Assembly (NCBI GenBank): GCA_018303325.1
Contig: JAGVYH010000004.1
Span: 1 to 60,272, forward strand
Source: Candidatus Woesearchaeota archaeon
Lineage (GTDB): Archaea; Nanobdellota; Nanobdellia; Woesearchaeales; DSVV01
Length of the DNA stretch: 60,272 nucleotides
Direction of reading: 5' to 3'
Part shown: in pieces, positions 39,655-48,308 of the stretch
Numbering within the stretch: position 1 is the stretch's first letter
How the letters are laid out: each line of letters opens with the position of its first letter
The notes under the pieces: generated by a model
Seen by the model: only the letters and a program-made list of their open reading frames with translations
What the model was told of the DNA's origin: nothing
Databases searched by the model: none
Program-made: the position numbers and the translations under genes

Positions 39655-39685
39655 TCATGAGACGGTGGACTTCGTCCTAGGAACT
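39655..39685. repeat. Dispersed TTCG-loop hairpin repeat, copy 3
   Basis: TTCATGAGACGGTGGACTTC then GTCCTAGGAACTA. The stem GGAC/GTCC closes a TTCG loop. The gap 39491-39707 holds this and otherwise only A/T-rich sequence. Confidence 0.55.
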
Positions 39686-39707
39686 AAAAAACTACGAAAA
39701 CTATAAC

Positions 39708-40325
39708 TCAAACAATTTTATCAGTCAATTCTTCCAATACTTTTGCGTTAAGCCTTTGATTAAATATTCTTTCGAATTTATCATTTAGCCAGTGCAGATG
39801 TTCTCTTGCAGCTTTTTCAAATTGAGATTTCTGATGTGTTTCACTTTCTTGTCCAACAAGCGCATTGTAAACTGCTTCAATACAAAAGTTATAAGCAACG
39901 CCGCAGATAGAATTGCTTTCTTGTTGCATACCTTCTACTTCTCGTTTTGTATTTTGTCTTGTACCTTGTTTCGCATCAAATTGTAGTCCTTCTGTTGCTT
40001 TTTGTTCAGTATTTTGTTTTGTATATTGTTTTGCTTCAAGCAATAATTCTTTTGTTACAATTGCTTGTTTCCATATTCCGCCTCTAGACCATGGTATATA
40101 CACCATTGATGGAAGATATTCTCTTATCTTTTCAAAAACAGTGTATTGAGAACCAACATAACCTTTTCCTTCTAGATAATAAACCATATCCTGTTGCAGG
40201 ATAGATACTTCTATTCTTTGCGCAATTTTTTCAAGTAATTCTTTAGATGCAGTTATTTCTTCTGGAGTATGTACTCTTTTTTCAAGAAGCAATGATTCGA
40301 GATGAATGACGATGAGAGAGTTCAT
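39708..40325 (-). CDS. Protein of unknown function
   Basis: 205 residues. Residues 1-95 look alpha/beta (MNSLIVIHLESLLLEKRV, then PSMVYIPWSRGGIW). A Gln/Lys/Thr-rich stretch with an internal duplication (AKQYTKQNTEQKATEG / AKQGTRQNTKREVEG) spans about 98-130, and the C-terminal 70 residues are helical. It lies 34 nt downstream of the TrmB gene in the same direction, so they may be co-transcribed. Confidence 0.6.
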   Translation of the reverse strand: MNSLIVIHLESLLLEKRVHTPEEITASKELLEKIAQRIEVSILQQDMVYYLEGKGYVGSQYTVFEKIREYLPSMVYIPWSRGGIWKQAIVTKELLLEAKQYTKQNTEQKATEGLQFDAKQGTRQNTKREVEGMQQESNSICGVAYNFCIEAVYNALVGQESETHQKSQFEKAAREHLHWLNDKFERIFNQRLNAKVLEELTDKIV

Positions 40326-40359
40326 TTTGAGAATTTCCTACTCAATTTATTTTTTGTGT

Positions 40360-41079
40360 TTACTTCGCAGACTCCCATAGAATATTGAAATAATTTTTAT
40401 ATGATTCAGATAATAGCTTGTTTTTTATTTGGATTGTCATCACTGGAGAAATCCATGCTACAATTACCACTTCATCGCCGCAAATAACAGTTGAAACCTT
40501 TGAATCAAATCTCTGGGGCAATGATTTTGCTTTTGTATAAGACATTTTATTAAGAAAGTCTATTCTTTCTGTAGCATCATGATTATAAATATGCCACATA
40601 GGTATCTTCATAGGAATCCTTTTTTTGTGAAAATGAGGTATAAGAGTTTTCATTAAAATCGGCGCTTCTTTTGGTATGCCGTAAACAAGAATTGGCTCTT
40701 TGTAATTTAAAAGGCTGTATAAAAGATCCACGAATGCTTTTAATCCTTGAAATATATGCGATTCGCTTTTATTTTCTGACATTTGCAATTTTAATAAAAG
40801 CTCAGGAAGAACAGTTGTTAATTTATCTTCTTTTTCCTGAAGCAGCCTGAAAAGATTTTGCGGTGGTGTTGCCTGAAAATATTTTACATCAGAAATCATA
40901 GTGTATGAAACAACGCCTCTTTCGAGCATTCTTTCTAGTGCATCATATACATTTGTTCTGTGAACCTTGGATTTTTCAGCTACTTGACCTGCTGTTGCTG
41001 AGCCTAATTCAAGCAATGCCAGGTATGCCTTTGCTTCATTTTTGCTAAAACCAAGATCTTCTAATACTTCTTCATGCAT
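40360..41079 (-). CDS. TrmB-family transcriptional regulator
   Basis: 239 residues from the ATG at 41079 (MHEEVLEDLGFSKNEAKAYL); the start 15 nt upstream is less likely. The winged helix has LALLELGSATAGQVAEKSKV and HRTNVYDALERMLERGVVSY, with wing VKYFQATPPQNLF. The linker helix is EKEDKLTTVLPELLLKLQ, and the C-terminal effector domain has EPILVYGIPKE and EVVIVAWISPVMTIQI. It is divergent from an alpha/beta hydrolase gene; the shared gap contains a symmetric site it could bind. Confidence 0.85.
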   Translation of the reverse strand: MHEEVLEDLGFSKNEAKAYLALLELGSATAGQVAEKSKVHRTNVYDALERMLERGVVSYTMISDVKYFQATPPQNLFRLLQEKEDKLTTVLPELLLKLQMSENKSESHIFQGLKAFVDLLYSLLNYKEPILVYGIPKEAPILMKTLIPHFHKKRIPMKIPMWHIYNHDATERIDFLNKMSYTKAKSLPQRFDSKVSTVICGDEVVIVAWISPVMTIQIKNKLLSESYKNYFNILWESAK

Positions 41080-41119
41080 TAAGCATCCCCACAATACTGA
41101 CTACCCAATATCCAATTTA

Positions 41120-41135
41120 TATCTATAAATAGATA
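41120..41135. promoter_or_regulatory. TATCTAT-AA-ATAGATA inverted repeat
   Basis: A perfect 7-bp inverted repeat with a 2-bp spacer between the divergent TrmB and hydrolase genes. Its AT core could double as a TATA box. Confidence 0.5.
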
Positions 41136-41254
41136 GTATGATTGTTTGATTTATAAATTTTATCTGTATAGTAGTGAAAATGTATGTTTTTCCTTTGAAA
41201 AACAAACTAACTGTTTAATAAGATTTTAATATAGAATCCTCTTTCTATATTACA

Positions 41255-42064
41255 ATGGCAGAATTTAAGACTAAACAAGGCATGAAGATATCTGTTTCAT
41301 TTAAGCAGGGAAACCACACAAAAAAACCCTTTGTGTTTATTCATGGCAATGCGCAGAATGACACTTCTGGCAAAGTTTTGATGGATGCTTTTTATAAAAA
41401 AGGCCATACTGTTCTTTCATACGATCTTCCAGGGCATGGTGACTCTGAATCTTACTCAGATACTTATCCAGATGACAAAGTTACAATGGATACATTTGCT
41501 GAAACATTAAATGAAATCCTTTCACATTTTAAGATTGACAAGCCAATAATTGCAGGCCATTCTATGGGTGGCATGATTTTACTTGAGTTTGGGGTGAGAT
41601 ACCCTGAAAAAGTTGGTGCGCTTATACTAATAGATACTTCTGACATAAGTCCTGTAGATGCAAACAAGCAAATTCCATTGAAGGATATTATTAATAATAT
41701 AATTGAAAATTGTGGCAAGGCATTTGAAAAAAGATTCAAGTATGATTATTATACCAGCACCGAGATAAATGAAGAAAATATTTTAGGAGTTGGTTTTAAA
41801 TCTACTGATCCTGTTTCATTACAACTTAATTTTAAGGCAACATTTAATTATGATGTCACTAAAAAACTCTCACTTCTGAATATGCCTATTCTTATATTGA
41901 GAGGCAAGGATGACCCGCTTATGACAAAAGAAATGACAGAAAATATGCATAAGAGAATTCCTCATTCAAAATTTGTGGAAGTTGAAGGCGGTCATAATTG
42001 GTTTTTATTTAATAAGAAGCTGGCAAAGGAGATATTAGAGAAGAATTATGGATTGTTTGAATGA
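41255..42064 (+). CDS. Alpha/beta-hydrolase
   Basis: 269 residues with the full set of alpha/beta-hydrolase marks: oxyanion-hole FVFIHGNAQND (about 27-37), DLPGHGDSE (about 57-65), nucleophile elbow AGHSMGGMI (Ser about 101), acid GKDDPLM (Asp about 220) and catalytic GGHNWF (His about 249). It is cytosolic with no signal peptide. The substrate is unknown; the fold covers esterases, lipases, thioesterases and peptidases. Likely regulated by the divergent TrmB. Confidence 0.9.
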   Translation: MAEFKTKQGMKISVSFKQGNHTKKPFVFIHGNAQNDTSGKVLMDAFYKKGHTVLSYDLPGHGDSESYSDTYPDDKVTMDTFAETLNEILSHFKIDKPIIAGHSMGGMILLEFGVRYPEKVGALILIDTSDISPVDANKQIPLKDIINNIIENCGKAFEKRFKYDYYTSTEINEENILGVGFKSTDPVSLQLNFKATFNYDVTKKLSLLNMPILILRGKDDPLMTKEMTENMHKRIPHSKFVEVEGGHNWFLFNKKLAKEILEKNYGLFE

Positions 42065-42096
42065 AGAAGCATAGTAACGAGCTTGTATATTTTTGT

Positions 42097-42114
42097 GTAA
42101 GTTGTGCCACTTAC
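42097..42114. terminator. Short hairpin between convergent genes
   Basis: GTAAGT (42097-42102) and ACTTAC (42109-42114) flank TGTGCC, followed by TATATTTT into the next gene's 3' end. The word TTGTGCCA is also in the convergent gap at 17792. Confidence 0.4.
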
Positions 42115-42120
42115 TATATT

Positions 42121-43407
42121 TTATCTTGGTTTCTTCGCAGTTATATTATAAAACGGCTCTGTTCTATGATGGGTTACATGAATATCCACAAAGCCAACTT
42201 TTTGAAGTGTGTTTAGAATAATAGATTCACCCATGTAAAATTCAACAATTCCTTTTAATGCATTGCCCCTTTCAAATTCAATCCCTTTGCTAATTTGACC
42301 AACAAGCTCATCGTCAATACCAGAATAACCATTTGCTCTCCTTTGAATCTCATCATAAAATCTGTTCACAGGGATTATATGTCTTTCAATGTCATCAGGC
42401 ATTTGTGTGTCTATAAGAGGAATTATGATACCGCCTGCGCATTCAAAGACAGTAATTTGTTTGTAGCCTTTATTTCTCAAAGCGCTTTTTATTTCTGAGG
42501 GTTTAGTAATTGTTCCAATTAATCTATTAACTGTATTATCTTTTCTTTGATTTAATGAAATAATAACATTTCCCATCTCATTAACATTTACAGGGAGATA
42601 ATTAGTTAAAGACGCGCTTTCAGCTTTACTTGTTACTGGAAGAGCATCATAATATTTCCCCACTTCAAAAAATGAAGTTAAAACATAATCTGGTTTAGGT
42701 TCTCTCTCGTCGCGTATTAATACTGAAGAATTTAATATTGACGCTAAATCTTGGCCAATTTTTATTAATTTGTCCTCGCTGTAATTCATATTTACATTGC
42801 CTTCTCCTAAATGCAATAATCCACATGGCTGCAAAACTCTGAATATTTCACAATAAACTCTCTCAAGCTCAAGTTTTGTGACAGAAGCATGATGTATTGA
42901 AAGATTTGCATCTACAGCAGCAACAGAATTATCAGCAATGCGTAAATTATCTTTGAGATTGTTTAATATGAAAGAAATAGTTGCGCTTTCTAAACTATTT
43001 GGATTTAAATCTTCTTGTAATACAAACTTTCCTAAATGAAAAGAATCATCACTAAAAAAACCAAAGTGTGTTAGTGTATCTAATGCTCTAATTAAGCCTG
43101 ATTTAGCGAATTCAGCTACATAATCCAAAAGAATTATTTTTCCATTACCAACCATTTTTTTTATTCTTGCTCTGTTTGAAGAACCAAATTTACCATTATC
43201 AGTGTATTGGCATGAATAAGGAAGAACCTGTCCGCTTGGACCTAAAATCAACAGAGTGGTATTTTGACTATGACTATTTTGACAAGATGTTAAAAATGAT
43301 TCCAGCGAATCAAGCAAGAAAGAGTGCTGGTCACCCAAAACTTTAGGAAGACATCTGGAATATGCATCACTAAAGACTGTTGCAATATCTCTGTTTTGTT
43401 CTGTCAT
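42121..43407 (-). CDS. Putative SAM-methyltransferase-like protein
   Basis: 428 residues. TLLILGPSGQVLPY (about 46-59) has the position of motif I, though GPSGQ is a weak version of GxGxG. VAAVDANLSIHHASVTKLEL and VYCEIFRVLQPCGLLHLGEG (about 163-205) match post-I/II and motif III strands of class I methyltransferases (R-V-L-x-P-G-G). The C-terminal strand pair FVDIHVTHHRTEPFYNITAKK is also typical. The middle insertion of about 150 residues is unrecognised. It may be a degenerate relative. Single gene, divergent from promoter copy 3. Confidence 0.55.
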   Translation of the reverse strand: MTEQNRDIATVFSDAYSRCLPKVLGDQHSFLLDSLESFLTSCQNSHSQNTTLLILGPSGQVLPYSCQYTDNGKFGSSNRARIKKMVGNGKIILLDYVAEFAKSGLIRALDTLTHFGFFSDDSFHLGKFVLQEDLNPNSLESATISFILNNLKDNLRIADNSVAAVDANLSIHHASVTKLELERVYCEIFRVLQPCGLLHLGEGNVNMNYSEDKLIKIGQDLASILNSSVLIRDEREPKPDYVLTSFFEVGKYYDALPVTSKAESASLTNYLPVNVNEMGNVIISLNQRKDNTVNRLIGTITKPSEIKSALRNKGYKQITVFECAGGIIIPLIDTQMPDDIERHIIPVNRFYDEIQRRANGYSGIDDELVGQISKGIEFERGNALKGIVEFYMGESIILNTLQKVGFVDIHVTHHRTEPFYNITAKKPR

Positions 43408-43537
43408 GTAAAAAGGTAACTATTATTTATATTTAAATTCTTTGGTTTACAACTACTCCTGAGTGAGAATAACGTTTTTTCCGAATATTATGAGCATTTT
43501 TTGAAATAACCGCAAATTCTCCGGCGTTGTCCCCTTA

Positions 43538-43557
43538 ACTACAACACAAGTTTATAT
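43538..43557 (+). promoter_or_regulatory. ACTACAAC-N5-TTTATAT promoter, copy 3
   Basis: ACTACAAC (43538-43545) and TTTATAT (43551-43557), 13 bp start to start. TTTTTTCCGAAT is at 43475-43486. The leader to the ATG at 43711 is about 130 nt. The rest of the 303-bp gap shows nothing I can name. Confidence 0.7.
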
Positions 43558-43710
43558 TATTATCCGACAATATTAGTTATAGAAAAAAAAGATGGGGACC
43601 ATAGCGTAAATGAAAAGTACAGAAAAAATGAACCAAACGAACCAAACAAATGTTGGTAATTCATTTTAATAAACAAGTAGAGTTAAATTTTCATAAAACA
43701 TGGGGTTAAA

Positions 43711-44661
43711 ATGGTTGTTGTTGAAGATGTTAGTGGAATCAGAGCAGGAGTTAGGGCAATAGATGAAGACAATGTATTTAGCAGAAGAGATGCTTATAGA
43801 AGAGATGTTTCTGTAAGGAATCTTCCTGTAACTGTCAATGATGTTTCTGGAACAGTTCCCAATACTGATATTAATTATGATATTTTAGATAGAAGAATAA
43901 CTCAGTTTGAGAGCTCTGCTTCTGAAATTAGTGATTTGCTCCAAGGTTTAGGGGCATTTCCAAGAAGATGCAGGGAAGCTGGTGATTATTTTGATTTACA
44001 GACTTTTTATGACAGCGAGGTTAGTGGTCAAGGTATATCTTTTGGAGGATTATCTATTTTACAGTTAGGAATCTATCTGCCTTTTGGGCAAATTGTTGAA
44101 AATGCAGCGATAGATTTAACAAGAAAACTAAACGAGCGAAAGATTAAACAAAGAGCACAGAAAATTTCAGATTATATTGATGCTTCTTTCTCAAAAGCAA
44201 AGGAGTTATTATTTGGAAAAGAAACAATGCATGGAATGGAGAAAGGACTGTATGAAAAACAGGCGGTGATTTTTGACGTAGTGAGAATAGACAAAGCTGC
44301 AATGGAGGAAGTTGGATCAACAGGAATAAATAATATGGTTCAGCCAGATGCGTTAGAAATAATGCCAGAACAAAAACACAAACCCTTGCATGAAGTCTAC
44401 TGTATTGAATGGAATAAAGAAAGGCTGAGAAATGTTTCTTCAGCAATAGAATATTTGGAAAGAGTGTATAGAGCAATTAATGGTTCATTTTTCGAAGTCA
44501 AATTAATTGCAGAAAAAGATTATGCAGCTCAGAGTGATAAAGAGTTTTCAAAAGACACTTTACGATTAGCGTCATTGTTGAGAAGAATGGCAATGGAGAG
44601 TGTAACAACAGAACGAAATGTAACATCAGAACCTCTTCGTCATGCTGTTAATTATCAATGA
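43711..44661 (+). CDS. Protein of unknown function, first gene of the AAA+ operon
   Basis: 316 residues; GGGGTT precedes the ATG. The N-terminal 60 residues are polar (VVVEDVSGIRAGVRAIDED). A hydrophobic segment ISFGGLSILQLGIYLPFGQIV lies at about 110-130, followed by a basic helical region (TRKLNERKIKQRAQKISDY). The C-terminal half contains VYCIEWNKERLRNVSSAI and a helical tail. Possibly a peripheral or one-helix membrane protein. Family unknown. Confidence 0.6.
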   Translation: MVVVEDVSGIRAGVRAIDEDNVFSRRDAYRRDVSVRNLPVTVNDVSGTVPNTDINYDILDRRITQFESSASEISDLLQGLGAFPRRCREAGDYFDLQTFYDSEVSGQGISFGGLSILQLGIYLPFGQIVENAAIDLTRKLNERKIKQRAQKISDYIDASFSKAKELLFGKETMHGMEKGLYEKQAVIFDVVRIDKAAMEEVGSTGINNMVQPDALEIMPEQKHKPLHEVYCIEWNKERLRNVSSAIEYLERVYRAINGSFFEVKLIAEKDYAAQSDKEFSKDTLRLASLLRRMAMESVTTERNVTSEPLRHAVNYQ

Positions 44662-44752
44662 ATGACATCGGAAAATAGAATATAAAAAACAAAAAATAGA
44701 GTATAAGTAATTAGAATGTAAAAAATAAAAATAAAACATGGAGGTAATTAAA

Positions 44753-45298
44753 ATGGTATTAGGATGCAGAAATGGAAGTGCTGTAAGTTATCTTATAGCA
44801 ATGGCAGTAGCTGGAGCAGGCGCTGCAGCTATAACTTACGGAGTTATGTCGTCAAAAGGTGTAGAAAAAGAATTGGCGAAAAAGACAGTTGTTGAGATGG
44901 TTAAAACAGGCGATGAAAGCGACATTGCTTACAATGTGTTTAAGGGCGCAGCAGACGCGAATTTCCCCGCACTGATGGGAACAATGGCAAGAAATTATGA
45001 GAAAGACAGAGAAGGAATGGCAATGACTGTTCAGGCATGCACTGGTGTAGTTGGCATGGAAAAGGATTATGCAAAAAGATTGTATGCAGCTTTTCCTGTA
45101 ATGAGCGGCTCAGCTGATCCAAACAACCTTTCGCTTGACCAGAAGATGGTTGAGGGTAAAAGAACAGCGATGATGCATGACGAAGGCGCTAGACTGGACT
45201 ATGTAGTAACACAAACAGATGTAATGGGCAAGAAAGTGCTTGGATTGTATCAGGTGCCTGGAACAGCTATGCAGCCGACTGCACAGGCAGTGAAGTGA
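44753..45298 (+). CDS. One-helix membrane protein of unknown function
   Basis: 181 residues. The ATG at 44753 is chosen because GGAGGTAAT, a near-perfect Shine-Dalgarno, lies between it and an ATG 15 nt upstream. The N-terminal helix is AVSYLIAMAVAGAGAAAITYGV (about 10-31). The remainder is helical with short Gly/Ala loops (DANFPALMGTMARNYEKDRE). No motif. Second gene of the operon; resembles the 37663 product in architecture. Confidence 0.65.
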   Translation: MVLGCRNGSAVSYLIAMAVAGAGAAAITYGVMSSKGVEKELAKKTVVEMVKTGDESDIAYNVFKGAADANFPALMGTMARNYEKDREGMAMTVQACTGVVGMEKDYAKRLYAAFPVMSGSADPNNLSLDQKMVEGKRTAMMHDEGARLDYVVTQTDVMGKKVLGLYQVPGTAMQPTAQAVK

Positions 45299-45546
45299 GT
45301 TTAATTAATATTATTGCTTAATTTTTTATTTTGGGTTTTTTAAAAATAACTTGCTTAAAATAACAAACCCTTTAAAATAAATTCAAAATATAGTCGAGAA
45401 ATCAAACAAATAATGGAAAAATAAAACAAAATAAAAAACAGATTGAAAAATAAATGAGATAAATGAAATAAAAGAATAAAACAAAATAAGTAAAAAATTA
45501 GATAAAAATAAACTAAAAAATTAAAATTAAATGCGGAGGGATTAAA

Positions 45547-46677
45547 ATGGAAGATGCAAGCGGAAGAAATGATGATGATGTGCCAGCTGCAATACCAACT
45601 GGTGAGGATGAGCAAGGAGGGGTTAGGACAGATAATATACATGGAATAGAGGGTAAAGTTAATGATGCGACAGAAAAAACAACAGATGACCTCTTGGCAA
45701 AATCTAAGAAATTTAAGAAAGAGAGAGGCAATAAACCAGGTAGTAACCCACAATATACACCAAGACAAGCTCTTGAAGAACTAGCTATTGCTGATGAGGA
45801 AAGAGCATTAGTTGGAACTTGGTTAGAAGGGAAAGACCTTAAACAATTATCAGTTCTTCAGGAAATAGGTTATTGGGTTTACAAGAGACTGCCTTCATCA
45901 TGGAAAAATGATGGTGTAAAACAATTAGAGGATGCTGACGCAGATTATCAAACCAGACGTGATGCAATAAAATGGGATATTGATTTTATTGAAAAAAGAT
46001 TGCATGATGAGAGTACAACTCGCGGTGGTACACCATCAGGATTATACAAATTAGCAGACCATTATGAAATAATCATGAGAGAAGCAGCTGAATCTTCTAT
46101 CTCTGCATATGATTTAATGGGTGAGATACATGCTAAGATTAGAGAGAATGAAGAAAAATTAAAAACAACACCATTAAAAAATAAAGAATCAAGAAAAGAT
46201 TTAGATGCAGAGATCAAAGCATTAAGAAAAGAAAAAAAAGAATTGAGAGATAATTACATAACTGATAAAAATAATTATACAGTGAACAAAAATTGCTTAG
46301 GTAGTGTACAAAGAGAAATAAGAGAATTAGAAAACAAACAAGAAGAAATGTACACAAAACTTCAGACATTAGATGCAGTATATACTGCACAAGTACAAAT
46401 CGGACCTAGTGTGTCAGGGGATACAATTGCTGCTGCTGCAGTAAAAGAAGTGGAAGCAGACGAATCTCTTGAGCAATATGTTAATCTTGCAGGTAGAGCA
46501 AATCAGGTAGAACTAAAGAAAAGAGTAATCATAAGAGGAATGACTAGCAGCACAACAATGAAACCAGGAGAGGCACCAGAGGTAAGTGACTTGACTAGAC
46601 CTAAAACAGATGACGACATGAAGTACGAACAAAACCTTTTAACAGAGATGAGATCTGTAGCAAATTACGACAAATAG
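45547..46677 (+). CDS. Coiled-coil protein of unknown function
   Basis: 376 residues; GGAGGG precedes the ATG. An acidic, disordered N-terminus (about 1-60) is followed by a helical domain (YTPRQALEELAIADEERAL) and a long coiled coil (about 190-280: HAKIRENEEKLKT, DAEIKALRKEKKELRDNY, SVQREIRELENKQEEMYTKL). It is a scaffold-type protein. The preceding 248-bp gap is A-rich and holds no gene I can support. Confidence 0.65.
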   Translation: MEDASGRNDDDVPAAIPTGEDEQGGVRTDNIHGIEGKVNDATEKTTDDLLAKSKKFKKERGNKPGSNPQYTPRQALEELAIADEERALVGTWLEGKDLKQLSVLQEIGYWVYKRLPSSWKNDGVKQLEDADADYQTRRDAIKWDIDFIEKRLHDESTTRGGTPSGLYKLADHYEIIMREAAESSISAYDLMGEIHAKIRENEEKLKTTPLKNKESRKDLDAEIKALRKEKKELRDNYITDKNNYTVNKNCLGSVQREIRELENKQEEMYTKLQTLDAVYTAQVQIGPSVSGDTIAAAAVKEVEADESLEQYVNLAGRANQVELKKRVIIRGMTSSTTMKPGEAPEVSDLTRPKTDDDMKYEQNLLTEMRSVANYDK

Positions 46678-46711
46678 AAACAGACAAAATGAGCTAACTG
46701 GTGCTTTAACA

Positions 46712-48163
46712 ATGATAACTGAAATTTTAGTGACACCTAATGAGTATTTTAGAGCAGAACACAATACTTCATCAATATTAGGTGAGAGAGGTTATAACCT
46801 TGAAAGAAGATTAAGTAGTTGTGGCTATACAGAGCAAACTACATCATCAAACAAGGTTTATAACGCTCTTCTTTCTTTTTTTACCAGTCAAGAAGCTGTA
46901 TTTCAGAAATATAAAGAAGAATTAGGCGATGTTGAAGCATTATTATTAGGCATATATCTCGGCGCAAAAGTCGGCAAAAAAGTGTTAAGTTATGAAAATG
47001 GAAAAAGCAGTGATGAATTCAAAGATATAAAAATTGATTTCGAAAAAACAAGCACAGATGCTATTAGCGATATAATCAAAGCGTATATTTCTAAAATGTG
47101 TTATAAAACTAAAAGAGAGACAGAAGCATTTACACTGGCTTTCTTTGACTGGAATATTGACTCTTCATTAGAAACTATGGCAAAGACACATAGAGGTATA
47201 TACAACAAAATTAAAAAAAAGACTGCACAAATAAAAGGAGAAACTTATGTTATTGATTTTGAAGAGAATACACGAGTTAATAAAAAAGATAATTATGTGG
47301 AGATAAGTTTTGAAGATCCAGCATTTGATGAAAGAAAGAAAATAAGGAAAGTGAGAGAACATGATTATATAGCTGGCCACGAAGATGTTAAAGAGGAATT
47401 TAGAAATATAATAAAAAAAATCAATGACAGAAAAAGGCTTAATAAAAGATACAATCCTGGAAAAATATTTTTCAATTATCTTCTTAAAGGTCCGCCTGGA
47501 ACAGGTAAGACCACATTAATAGAAGGTCTTTCTGAAGAAGCCGGCCTTTTATTTCATGTGAAAAAAGGCGCTGAGTTAGTAAGTACTTATTTTGGTGGCA
47601 GTGCAATTAATGTTAATAGTGCATATAAAAAGATTTTCAAAGAAGTAAGAGATGGAAATTACGAAGGTGCTGTATTTGTTATTGATGAAGCAGATGGAAT
47701 TACTGGTGAAAGAAGCCAAAAGGGTGCTGACAATAGTCAAATGGACATGATTGTTACTACATTAAATACATGTATGTTAGAATATTTGTTTGTGCCAATT
47801 ATAACTATATTTGCAACTAATAAACCTGAAAAGATAGACAAGGCAATAAGAAGTAGGATGAAAAAATTAACAATGGGATATCCAAAAACACCGGAAGAGG
47901 AAATAGCAATACACAGAAAAATAATGGAAAAGATGGAAGCAAATTGCCAAGAGGGTAGGATATTTGGCGATGTAAATATAAGTGAATTACTAAACTTCTC
48001 GCAATTAGATGTAACACTTAAATCTGGAAGAGAGATAGATAGATTATATCATGAAACAGCAATAGAATTAGATTTAACATCGCCAAGCGAACTTGTTACA
48101 ACAGCTCATTTATTAGCACAGTTTGAAAAACATAAATACAATTCGGATAATGAAGAGGAATAA
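46712..48163 (+). CDS. AAA+ ATPase
   Basis: 483 residues. The AAA core runs from about 215 to 450: HDYIAGHEDVKEEFRNII leads in, Walker A is GPPGTGKTT (260-268), Walker B VFVIDEAD (321-328), sensor 1 FATN (Asn 370), and Arg-finger candidates are in AIRSRMKK (380-383). A pore-loop-like STYFGGSA (291-298) follows the Walker A helix, as in FtsH/Cdc48-type remodelers. The N-terminal 200 residues are an unrecognised helical domain that probably binds the substrate or partners. It would act as a protein-remodelling motor for this gene block. Confidence 0.88.
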   Translation: MITEILVTPNEYFRAEHNTSSILGERGYNLERRLSSCGYTEQTTSSNKVYNALLSFFTSQEAVFQKYKEELGDVEALLLGIYLGAKVGKKVLSYENGKSSDEFKDIKIDFEKTSTDAISDIIKAYISKMCYKTKRETEAFTLAFFDWNIDSSLETMAKTHRGIYNKIKKKTAQIKGETYVIDFEENTRVNKKDNYVEISFEDPAFDERKKIRKVREHDYIAGHEDVKEEFRNIIKKINDRKRLNKRYNPGKIFFNYLLKGPPGTGKTTLIEGLSEEAGLLFHVKKGAELVSTYFGGSAINVNSAYKKIFKEVRDGNYEGAVFVIDEADGITGERSQKGADNSQMDMIVTTLNTCMLEYLFVPIITIFATNKPEKIDKAIRSRMKKLTMGYPKTPEEEIAIHRKIMEKMEANCQEGRIFGDVNISELLNFSQLDVTLKSGREIDRLYHETAIELDLTSPSELVTTAHLLAQFEKHKYNSDNEEE

Positions 48164-48222
48164 TTAAGTGATTATAACATAATTAGTTCATTATTACAAA
48201 TTAAATGAAAAATTATTAGTTA

Positions 48223-48270
48223 TATACTAAACTGAATTAGTTTTCCTACAAATTAATCACTTTTAGTATA
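48223..48270. repeat. Solo TATA-ended hairpin copy, degenerate
   Basis: TATACTAAACTG...TTTTCCTACAAATTAATCAC...TTTTAGTATA. The ends and right arm match the family, but the left arm has drifted (CTGAATTAG), so pairing is partly lost. It lies in the 145-bp gap inside the operon. Confidence 0.65.
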
Positions 48271-48308
48271 CCACTGAAATATTAAAACTCAATAAAAGGT
48301 GTTCCTAA

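Noticed and set aside
45355..45768. A 137-residue hydrophobic open frame on the minus strand
   Set aside because: It is antisense to the A-rich leader and first 220 bp of the gene at 45547; its Phe/Leu/Ile richness is the mirror of A-rich DNA, and the plus-strand gene has a clear Shine-Dalgarno.
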